DNA from: Chitinophaga flava | GTDB taxonomy: Bacteria; Bacteroidota; Bacteroidia; Chitinophagales; Chitinophagaceae | Length of the DNA: 64,000 nt | Direction: 5' to 3' | Assembly: GCF_003308995.1 (NCBI RefSeq) | Contig: NZ_QFFJ01000001.1 | Coordinates: 3,534,001-3,598,000 of the forward strand | Shown: positions 26,854 through 34,246 of the stretch, one piece after another | Position numbering within the stretch: position 1 is the first letter of the stretch | Layout: every line of letters begins with the position of its first letter | Position numbers and translations under genes: made by a program | Notes under the pieces: model-generated | What the model saw: only the letters and a program-made list of their open reading frames with translations | Told to the model about the DNA's origin: nothing | The model's database searches: none

Positions 26854-28194
26854 TCAGGTATTGAGTAAAATGAGAAACGTAGATCCATTACCGTTATTGC
26901 CAGGACTAAGCACTTTCAGCTGACCGCCATGCATCTGGATAATCTGCTGTGACAAACTGAGGCCAATCCCTGAGCCGGTTTTTTTGGTGGTGAAGAAGGG
27001 AATAAAAATTTTGTTCATGGCTTCGGTGTCAATACCAGGGCCGTTATCGGTGATTTCAATACAGATCTGTTGTACGTTGTTGAGGTATACCTTTATCTGT
27101 ATGCTGGCATTGGATGTCTGTTCCAGCGCGTCCATGGCGTTTTTGACCAGATTGATGAGCACCATCTGCAACTGAGATATATCTGCATGGATCTCTACAT
27201 TTTCAGCATCTACCTCCAGCAGGAAGCGGATGTTGGCCTGTTTCATATCGGCTTGAAAAAGGCTGCTTACGGTAGCTACCAGCGATTTGATATTTACCCG
27301 GGTGAACTGTGGTTGCGGCAGTGTGGTATAATCCCGGTAGGCATTTACAAAGTTCATAATGCCTTTACTCCGGCTTTCTACTGTCAGCAGGGCTTCCTGG
27401 AGGTCGGCGATGCCTTCGTGGCTGCCGGAAGTGGGGGCAATATCGAGATCTACAATTTCTTTCATAGTGCCAATGAGCGACACAATGGGGGTTACAGAGT
27501 TCATGATCTCATGACGTAATATTTTGGTGAGGTTCTGCCAGGCTTCCAGTTCTTTTTTCTGTAGTTCCGAATGGATGTTTTGAATGGAGATCAATTTGAT
27601 CAGGCGGCCTTGCAGCCTTACAGTGGCGGCATGTATGGACAGTTGCTGGCCTTGTGTGGTGGCATACAGCGTTTTATTACCGGATGACAGCTCCCTTAGT
27701 AGTTCAGCAAGGCCGGGATGCATGGATTTCAGTTCTGAGATATTACGCAGCCGGTAGATGCCCATGAGCCGGAAGGCAGCGGGGTTGATCAGTTCGATGT
27801 GGCCTTCGCTGTCGAAGGAAAATACGCCGATGCTGATATGCTGGATAATGGTGTCGATGTATTTGAGATTGGCTTCTTTCTCTGCTCTTGTTTGCCGGAA
27901 GGCTTCCAGTACTTCATTGAACTGGTGGTTGAGCATACGGAAACTTTTCCCCAGCTTGTTATCGCCGCTGAAGCGGATGGAGAAATCTTCATAACGGATA
28001 GACTCCAGAAACAGTGTGAGTTTACGGTTGATGCGGTTGAGGTAATGATAGATGCCGTACATCTGCAGCACTACCAGCGGAAACAGCAGCAGGGATAAGG
28101 GCGTCATGCCATGCATGTACAGCCATGTGGAGGTGGCCAGTGTAAAGGTAAGCAACAGTACCCGCAGGCTGATATTGACGCTGAAACGGTTCAT
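26854..28194 (-). CDS. NtrB-like sensor histidine kinase
   Basis: A 446-residue kinase. Two adjacent N-terminal membrane segments (residues 9-48) have almost no periplasmic loop, which suggests membrane or intracellular sensing. A HAMP-like/linker helix and a PAS domain (about 110-195, ISIGVFSFDSEGHIELINPAAF) follow. The H box is ILRHEIMNSVTPIVSLI (His about 232), the N box INLVKNAMDALEQ, then DNGPGID and GSGIGLSLSQQII. It is 47 bases downstream of the NtrC-type gene and presumably phosphorylates it. Confidence 0.92.
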   Translation of the reverse strand: MNRFSVNISLRVLLLTFTLATSTWLYMHGMTPLSLLLFPLVVLQMYGIYHYLNRINRKLTLFLESIRYEDFSIRFSGDNKLGKSFRMLNHQFNEVLEAFRQTRAEKEANLKYIDTIIQHISIGVFSFDSEGHIELINPAAFRLMGIYRLRNISELKSMHPGLAELLRELSSGNKTLYATTQGQQLSIHAATVRLQGRLIKLISIQNIHSELQKKELEAWQNLTKILRHEIMNSVTPIVSLIGTMKEIVDLDIAPTSGSHEGIADLQEALLTVESRSKGIMNFVNAYRDYTTLPQPQFTRVNIKSLVATVSSLFQADMKQANIRFLLEVDAENVEIHADISQLQMVLINLVKNAMDALEQTSNASIQIKVYLNNVQQICIEITDNGPGIDTEAMNKIFIPFFTTKKTGSGIGLSLSQQIIQMHGGQLKVLSPGNNGNGSTFLILLNT

Positions 28195-28206
28195 GATGGA
28201 ATTTAA

Positions 28207-28233
28207 CTTACCGGGGTGGTATTCCCCGGTAAG
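28207..28233 (-). promoter_or_regulatory. Stem-loop between response-regulator and kinase genes
   Basis: CTTACCGGGG (28207-28216) and CCCCGGTAAG (28224-28233) form a perfect 10-bp stem around a 7-base loop, 12 bases before the kinase ATG on the minus strand. No T tract follows, so it more likely tunes translation or mRNA decay than ends transcription. Confidence 0.5.
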
Positions 28234-28241
28234 CAGGATGA

Positions 28242-29588
28242 CTAAATATTGTATTTCTCGAGTCTTCTGTAGAGAGCGGCTCTACTGAGGCCCAGTTCTT
28301 TGGCGGCTTCGGTGATATTGCCATTACATTTTTTCATCGCCTGGGCAATGATGTTGCGTTCCATTTCTTCCAGGTTGTAACCCGTATCCATTTGCTGGTC
28401 CTGGGTATTGCTGCTTTTAACGAATACGTCTTTGGCCTGCAGTGTTTTGCTCTGGGAGAGGATGACGGCTCTTTCCATGGCATGTTGCAGTTCGCGGATA
28501 TTACCGGGCCACTCATATTTTTCCAGTTGTTGTATGAGTGATTCATGCATGCTGTTAACCGGGCGTTTATATTTTTCGCGGTAGAGCTGCAGGAAATGTT
28601 CGGCGAGGGGAACGATGTCTTCCTTGCGTTCGCGCAGGGGAGGCAGATGTATTTCGATGGTATTGATGCGGTAGAGCAGGTCCTGACGAAACAGATGCTG
28701 GGCGGCCTGTTGCTGTATGTTGCGGTTGGTAGCGCAGATTAGTCTAACGTCAATGGGTATATTTTTATTGGAGCCCACTTTGGTAACAGATCTGTTTTGC
28801 AATACCGTCAGCAGTTTGGCCTGAAAGGGGATGGTGATGTTTCCGATTTCATCGAGGAAGATGGTGCCGCCGGCGGCTTCTTCGAAGCGTCCGGCTCTGT
28901 CTTCGCGGGCATCGGTGAAGGCACCTTTTACGTGGCCGAAAAGCTCGCTTTCGAAAAGTGTTTCACTGATGGCGCCGAGGTCTACGCTGACAAACGATTT
29001 TTTGTTGCGGAGGGAGAGCTGATGAATATGCCGGGCCAGCATGTCTTTACCGGTACCATTTTCACCAAGTATGAGCACATTGGCGTCTGTAGCCGCTACG
29101 CGTGATACGGTGTCGAATACCGCCTGCATGGCAGGGCTGCTGCCTACTATGAGGTTGCCGGTATTGACAACGGCGGCAGGCTTGTCTTGCCGGGCTGCCC
29201 GTTTATTGTATGCCGACTGGATAGTGGCCAGCAGCTTTTCGTTTTCCCAGGGCTTGAGCACAAAATCCACGGCGCCGGACTTAATGGCTCTTACAGCCAT
29301 CTCTACGTCGCCATAGGCGGTAAACAGCACTACAGCAGTGTCGGGCTTGATATCGAGGATACGGTCCAGCCATTCGAAGCCTTCTTTTCCGCTGCTGAGG
29401 TCACGGGTGAAGTTCATATCCAGCAGGATCACGTCGTAATCAAAGTTGGAAACGAGGTAAGGTATCTTCTGCGGATTTTTCTCAAAATCCACCTGCTCAA
29501 AATGTCTCTTCAACAGTAGACGTGCAGCACGCAATACATCTACATCATCGTCTACTATCAGGATTTTTCCGGGTTGCATTGTGGTCAT
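28242..29588 (-). CDS. NtrC-type sigma-54-dependent response regulator
   Basis: About 448 residues from ATG 29588 (ATG 29579 is also possible). Receiver domain with phospho-Asp in VILLDMNF (about 56). AAA+ domain with Walker A GENGTGKD (about 175), the sigma-54 contact loop reading GAFTDA instead of GAFTGA, Walker B GGTIFLDEIG and the R-finger region. C-terminal Fis-type HTH (GNITEAAKELGLSRAALYRRLEKY). Divergent from the exporter operon and upstream of its kinase; it probably drives the -24/-12 promoter at 29757-29772. Confidence 0.94.
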   Translation of the reverse strand: MTTMQPGKILIVDDDVDVLRAARLLLKRHFEQVDFEKNPQKIPYLVSNFDYDVILLDMNFTRDLSSGKEGFEWLDRILDIKPDTAVVLFTAYGDVEMAVRAIKSGAVDFVLKPWENEKLLATIQSAYNKRAARQDKPAAVVNTGNLIVGSSPAMQAVFDTVSRVAATDANVLILGENGTGKDMLARHIHQLSLRNKKSFVSVDLGAISETLFESELFGHVKGAFTDAREDRAGRFEEAAGGTIFLDEIGNITIPFQAKLLTVLQNRSVTKVGSNKNIPIDVRLICATNRNIQQQAAQHLFRQDLLYRINTIEIHLPPLRERKEDIVPLAEHFLQLYREKYKRPVNSMHESLIQQLEKYEWPGNIRELQHAMERAVILSQSKTLQAKDVFVKSSNTQDQQMDTGYNLEEMERNIIAQAMKKCNGNITEAAKELGLSRAALYRRLEKYNI

Positions 29589-29666
29589 GGGCAAATAGTG
29601 AATGGGTAACAATATTACAGAAAGATTTTTTTACATCAGCAGCTAATTTCAGCGCCTTTTTCAAAG

Positions 29667-29703
29667 TGTCCGTTTGTGAACACCGGTTGTCCGCCATAGG
29701 ACA
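29667..29703 (+). promoter_or_regulatory. Tandem enhancer-like dyads TGTCC-N6-GRACA
   Basis: Two 16-bp dyads, 29667-29682 (TGTCC-GTTTGT-GAACA) and 29688-29703 (TGTCC-GCCATA-GGACA), are offset by exactly 21 bp, two helical turns. They lie between the NtrC-type gene and the exporter, 54 bp upstream of the -24 element. This geometry fits upstream activating sites for a dimeric sigma-54 activator; autoregulation of the regulator gene is also possible. Confidence 0.65.
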
Positions 29704-29756
29704 TTTTTAAAAGTGGAAATGCTTGGAAAACATTGATGGTAAAGGGTTTTTGGCTT

Positions 29757-29772
29757 TGGCATATGGATTGAC
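29757..29772 (+). promoter_or_regulatory. Candidate sigma-54 (-24/-12) promoter of the export operon
   Basis: TGGCATATGGATTGAC resembles TGGCACG-N4-TTGCW: the TGGCA block and TTG match with correct spacing. The normally invariant GC at -12 reads GA. No other GG-N10-GC element exists between the dyads and the adaptor ATG at 29804. Predicted start site near 29783. Confidence 0.5.
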
Positions 29773-29803
29773 TTTCTTTGGTCACAAACTTTTCCTAAAT
29801 AAC

Positions 29804-31051
29804 ATGGATAGAAAAATTGAAAAGAAGTTCTGGAATAAAAAACGCATCCTGATGATTGGTGGTGGTGGACTGATTGCATTGTTGCTGTTGTATACACTGA
29901 TCTTTGCCGACCACCGCGCTACCCTCAATGTAGAAAAGGATAAGATCACCATCTCTGAAGTGAAAAAAGGCACTTTCGATGTATATATCGCTGTAACCGC
30001 AGTGGTAATGCCACTGAAGACCATCCGCCTCGACGCCATTGAAGGAGGCTATGTAAGCCGTAAATACCTGGAAGGCGGCAGCATGGTGAAAGAAGGGGAT
30101 TCTATCCTCAAACTGGACAACCAGCACATGATGATGGAGTTTGTAAATCATGAGACAGAGATATACCGTTTACGTAATGAGCTGCAGAATACACGCTTGT
30201 CCATCCGTCAGCAGGACTTTACTATGCAGCAGAGTCTTTCCGAACTGACTGCCAGGATTGATGCAGCTCAGGACCTGTATGACCGTAATAAACAACTGGT
30301 TGACGAAAAGATCGTTGCCCGTCAGGAGTTCAACAAAAACAAGATAGAACTGGAAGGACTGAAAAGGCAGCGCGATATTATGTCGCAGTCCCAGTCTTAT
30401 CAACGCGAGAATGCCAAACAACAGATCTCTCAGCTGGAAGGTACATTGTCACGTACCCAGCGCAACCTGGAGCTGATGAAACAAAACCTCAACAGCCTGA
30501 TTGTCAGGGCCCCTGTTTCCGGACAGCTGTCTTCCATCGATGTGGAAGTAGGCTCCAGCATCACTGCAGGCCAGAACATAGGCCAGATTGACGATCTGAA
30601 TGGTTTTAAGCTGCGTGCCGATATCGATGAACACTACGTATCACAGGTGTTCGCCGGTTTGAAAGCCACCTTTGAGTTTGATGGTAAAACCTATGAGATG
30701 GTGGTGACCAAAGTATATCCTGAAGTTAAAAGCGGTCGTTTCCAGGCTGATATGAATTTTGAAAAAACAACACCTGAAGGCATCCGCCGTGGACAATCTT
30801 CTCCTATCCGACTGGTACTGGGTAAGTCTGCAGAAGCGATCCTGCTGCCTCTGGGAGGCTTCTTTTCCGACACTGGTGGTAACTGGGTGTACGTGGTAGA
30901 TAAAAGCGGGAAACGTGCCTTAAAACGTAATATCTCACTGGGTAGAAAAAATCCTTTGTATTTTGAAGTACTGGAAGGATTACAGCCAGGCGACCAGGTA
31001 ATCACGTCTTCTTATGAGAATTTTGGTAACAAGGATGTGCTGGCATTTTAA
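29804..31051 (+). CDS. HlyD/RND-type periplasmic adaptor subunit (first of the export locus)
   Basis: About 415 residues from ATG 29804 (DRKIEKKFWNKKRILMIGG). One N-terminal membrane anchor (about 16-36). A lipoyl half-motif lies near 80-110 (GGYVSRKYLEGGSMVKEGDSIL). A long coiled-coil hairpin follows (about 115-230), then the second lipoyl half (IVRAPVSGQLSSIDVEVGSSITAGQ) and a beta-barrel/membrane-proximal domain (GNWVYVVDKSGKRALKRNI). It should bridge the inner-membrane ABC unit and the TolC-type channel. First gene of the operon after the sigma-54-like promoter. Confidence 0.9.
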   Translation: MDRKIEKKFWNKKRILMIGGGGLIALLLLYTLIFADHRATLNVEKDKITISEVKKGTFDVYIAVTAVVMPLKTIRLDAIEGGYVSRKYLEGGSMVKEGDSILKLDNQHMMMEFVNHETEIYRLRNELQNTRLSIRQQDFTMQQSLSELTARIDAAQDLYDRNKQLVDEKIVARQEFNKNKIELEGLKRQRDIMSQSQSYQRENAKQQISQLEGTLSRTQRNLELMKQNLNSLIVRAPVSGQLSSIDVEVGSSITAGQNIGQIDDLNGFKLRADIDEHYVSQVFAGLKATFEFDGKTYEMVVTKVYPEVKSGRFQADMNFEKTTPEGIRRGQSSPIRLVLGKSAEAILLPLGGFFSDTGGNWVYVVDKSGKRALKRNISLGRKNPLYFEVLEGLQPGDQVITSSYENFGNKDVLAF

Positions 31052-31115
31052 GATTCATCCATTTTTTTATATACTGCTATTGTAAAACTATCATTCATTT
31101 AGACAATCAAAACAT

Positions 31116-31805
31116 ATGATACGCACCGTTAACTTACAGAAGTTATTTACAACAGAAGAAGTGGAAACAACCGCCCTCAATGGCATTAACATGGAAGTGC
31201 AGGATGGTGAGTTTGTAGCGATCATGGGGCCATCCGGTTGTGGTAAGTCAACCCTGCTGAACATCATTGGTTTACTGGACAATCCCAGCGACGGTGAGTA
31301 TCATTTCTGGGGCAAGGAAGTCGCCAGGATGAGCGAGCGCCAGCGCGCGCAACTGCGTAAAGGATCTATCGGCTTCGTATTCCAGAGCTTTAACCTGATC
31401 GATGAGCTGACCGTTTATGAAAACGTGGAGCTGCCATTATTATATCTGAAAGTAGCTCCGGCTGAAAGAAAACAAAAAGTGGAAGAAGTGCTGGAACGTA
31501 TGAATATCATGCACCGCCGTAACCACTTCCCACAACAGCTTTCCGGTGGTCAGCAACAACGTGTGGCCATCGCCCGCGCCGTAGTAGCCAAACCCAATCT
31601 GATCCTGGCGGATGAACCTACCGGTAACCTGGACTCCACCAACGGAGAAGAGGTAATGAAACTGTTGCAGGAACTCAATAATGCCGGCACCACCCTGATC
31701 ATGGTTACCCACTCTCCCTACGATGCCGGGTTTGCTCACCGTATCATCAATCTCTTTGACGGACGGGTAGTGACAGAAAATATCAAGGAACAGTTCCATG
31801 TGTGA
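31116..31805 (+). CDS. MacB/LolD-type ABC transporter ATPase (first copy)
   Basis: A 229-residue nucleotide-binding subunit with a full set of canonical motifs: Walker A GPSGCGKST (about 41), Q-loop VFQSFNLIDELTVYENVELPL, signature LSGGQQQRVAIARA (about 142), Walker B LILADEPTGNLDS and switch His in VTHS. The LolD/MacB subtype usually pairs with FtsX-like permeases, which follow immediately. Confidence 0.94.
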   Translation: MIRTVNLQKLFTTEEVETTALNGINMEVQDGEFVAIMGPSGCGKSTLLNIIGLLDNPSDGEYHFWGKEVARMSERQRAQLRKGSIGFVFQSFNLIDELTVYENVELPLLYLKVAPAERKQKVEEVLERMNIMHRRNHFPQQLSGGQQQRVAIARAVVAKPNLILADEPTGNLDSTNGEEVMKLLQELNNAGTTLIMVTHSPYDAGFAHRIINLFDGRVVTENIKEQFHV

Positions 31806-31836
31806 TTTTATTCCGCCATTCTAAAACCACTCTGCT

Positions 31837-34236
31837 ATGTTCCGGAATTACTTCAAAATATCTATCCGTCATTTACAGCGTCATAAATTTATCACTGCCA
31901 TCAACGTTTGTGGGTTGGCAGTGGGAATGGCCTGTTGTATACTGATAGTGCTGTATGTACGGGATGAACTGAGCTTTGACCGTTTTCACACCAAGGCAGA
32001 TAATATCTATCGTATTACGACCATCGAAAATACACAGGCCACCGGAGTAACAGCCTATGGAGCAGCTACCCAGTTTCCTATTGCGCCTAACCTCAAAAAA
32101 GAAGTCAGTGGTATCAAAGAAGCGGTAAGGGTTTTTGTTCCGGGCACAACTTTATTTACTGCCGGAGATAAAAAGATGCTGGAAACAGAGAGTTGTTTTG
32201 CGGATGCTGCTTTTTTCCAGATGTTTGATTTTCCCTTGCTTGAAGGAGATCCCGCCACTGTACTGAAAGAGCCTTATACAGTAGTTCTCTCTGTCAGTGC
32301 AGCAAAAAAATATTTCGGCAACGGATCACCGATAGGGAAGCTTCTGAAAGTGGGTAACGGTTATAGCTGCACCGTTACCGGTGTAGTGAAGGATATGCCC
32401 CATAATACCGACCTCCGGATGAACGTGATCATGTCTTTTGCTACGATGACGAGGGAGAATACCGAGTTTGAGAAACTATGGTACATGTTCAGTAATAATG
32501 TGACGTATGTGCAACTGACCGATGGTACCAATCCCCAAAAGATTGTTCCCCAGTTAAGAGATTTTGTAAAACTGCATATTGATCCGATTGTCAAAAGGCA
32601 TGGAATAAAGTTTGAGTTGGATTTGCAGCCGCTTCACAATGCCCATCTCCATCCGGATGGCGACAAAGGTGGTGTGGATAATTCCCCCTTAATCTGGTTA
32701 TATATAGCTATCGCTGCGTTTATCATACTCATTGCCTGTATAAATTTCATGAACCTTACTACCGCCAGAGCTCATGAAAGAGCCAGGGAGGTAGGGTTGC
32801 GCAAAGTGCTGGGTGCACAAAGGAAAAGCCTCGTTTTCCAGTTTCTGACCGAATCGCTGGTGATCAGTGTGCTGTCGCTGATACTGGCGGTGGTGTTGGC
32901 CTTCTCCTTACTGCCGCTATTCAACCGGATCACCGGAAAGGAATTGAATTTACTGGCTTCGGGAGATGCTTTCCTGTATGGCGGATTATTGTTGCTGGTG
33001 GCCACGGTAGGTTTGCTGGCTGGCAGTTATCCTGCCTTATATCTCTCCGGCCTCATGCCGGTAAAAGTGCTGAAAGGCAGTTTTGTTACCGTCGGGGCCA
33101 GGGTATTCATCCGCAGAGGACTAGTGGTGTCTCAGTTTGCCATTGCGGTAGCGTTAATCATTGCTACCGTTGTCGTATATACGCAGTTGCGTTTCTGGCA
33201 ACAGAAAAATCTGGGCTTTGATAAAGAGCACCTGGTGAATATCTATCTGTCAGGTGCAGATAGTTTACCGAAAAAGGATCTTTTAAAGGCTACAGTGGCC
33301 GGTTTGGCCGGTGTGCAGCAAACATCCCTGAACAACCTGTTGATGGGATTTGGTTCGTATAATAACAACCCGATAGTCCGGGAAGGAGGAGAAGACAAGG
33401 ATGGTTTTGTATCGGCTATCATTCAGGGAGATTATGACCTGCTGAAGACAACTGGAATCAAACTGCTGGCAGGCAGGGATTTCGATAAAGCAATGGCCAC
33501 TGATTCTACCGATGCTTTTATTATTAATCAGGCGGCTGCCAAACGGCTGGGATTTACAAACCCTATCGGGAAACGCATCGAATGGAGGCCTGGTGACTTC
33601 GCCAGACACGGTGTCATTATTGGCGTAATGGAAGATTTTAATTTCCGCTCCCTACGTTTTTCTGTAGAGCCGGCCGCATACCTGATAAACCCCCGGAATG
33701 CAGCTATCCTGTCTGTAAGGCTGGCTCCGGGCGACCATCTCGCTCAGTTGGCCGGAATAGAAAAGGTATGGAACAATATTGTGCCCGACAATCCAATCAA
33801 TTACTCTTTTGTAGACCAGGACCTGAGGGCCATTTATGCCGAAGAGCAGATGATGGGAAATATATTCAGCATTTTTTCCGGCCTTGCCGTTTTTATCGCA
33901 TGTATGGGGCTGCTGGGATTGTCTATGCTGATATCCAGACAGCGAACCAAAGAAATCGGTATCCGCAAGGTGCTGGGGGCTTCTGTGGCCAATGTGTCCG
34001 CGCTGTTGTCGCGTGACTTCCTGAAGCTTGTATTGTTAGGTATCTGTATCGGTTCTCCTATCGCATGGTATGGTATGGAAAAATGGTTGCAGCATTTTGC
34101 CTTCAGAATAATAGTACAATGGTGGGTGTTTGTGCTCACAGCGGTAGTAGTGGTGCTGATAGCCTTATTGACTGTGAGTTTTCAGGCTGTCCGGACGGCA
34201 TTGGTGAATCCGGTAAAATCATTGAAGACAGAATAA
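31837..34236 (+). CDS. MacB/FtsX-like ABC permease 1 of 5
   Basis: A 799-residue permease with duplicated architecture: N-terminal membrane helix (about 20-42), a large periplasmic MacB-type core domain (45-280), and a first FtsX block with three helices (about 285-420; ERAREVGLRKVLGAQRKSLVFQF). A fifth helix (about 430-450), a second periplasmic domain and a second FtsX block (about 676-795; RTKEIGIRKVLGASVANVSALLSRDF) follow. This is the usual Bacteroidota form. It probably transmits ATPase motion to the periplasm rather than forming a classic channel. Confidence 0.9.
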   Translation: MFRNYFKISIRHLQRHKFITAINVCGLAVGMACCILIVLYVRDELSFDRFHTKADNIYRITTIENTQATGVTAYGAATQFPIAPNLKKEVSGIKEAVRVFVPGTTLFTAGDKKMLETESCFADAAFFQMFDFPLLEGDPATVLKEPYTVVLSVSAAKKYFGNGSPIGKLLKVGNGYSCTVTGVVKDMPHNTDLRMNVIMSFATMTRENTEFEKLWYMFSNNVTYVQLTDGTNPQKIVPQLRDFVKLHIDPIVKRHGIKFELDLQPLHNAHLHPDGDKGGVDNSPLIWLYIAIAAFIILIACINFMNLTTARAHERAREVGLRKVLGAQRKSLVFQFLTESLVISVLSLILAVVLAFSLLPLFNRITGKELNLLASGDAFLYGGLLLLVATVGLLAGSYPALYLSGLMPVKVLKGSFVTVGARVFIRRGLVVSQFAIAVALIIATVVVYTQLRFWQQKNLGFDKEHLVNIYLSGADSLPKKDLLKATVAGLAGVQQTSLNNLLMGFGSYNNNPIVREGGEDKDGFVSAIIQGDYDLLKTTGIKLLAGRDFDKAMATDSTDAFIINQAAAKRLGFTNPIGKRIEWRPGDFARHGVIIGVMEDFNFRSLRFSVEPAAYLINPRNAAILSVRLAPGDHLAQLAGIEKVWNNIVPDNPINYSFVDQDLRAIYAEEQMMGNIFSIFSGLAVFIACMGLLGLSMLISRQRTKEIGIRKVLGASVANVSALLSRDFLKLVLLGICIGSPIAWYGMEKWLQHFAFRIIVQWWVFVLTAVVVVLIALLTVSFQAVRTALVNPVKSLKTE

Positions 34237-34246
34237 ATTATCGTTT

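Noticed and set aside
29246..29262. CCCAGGGCTTGAGC resembling the REP palindrome
   Set aside because: It lies within the receiver domain coding sequence of the NtrC-type gene, lacks the second palindromic arm and is explained by conserved codons.
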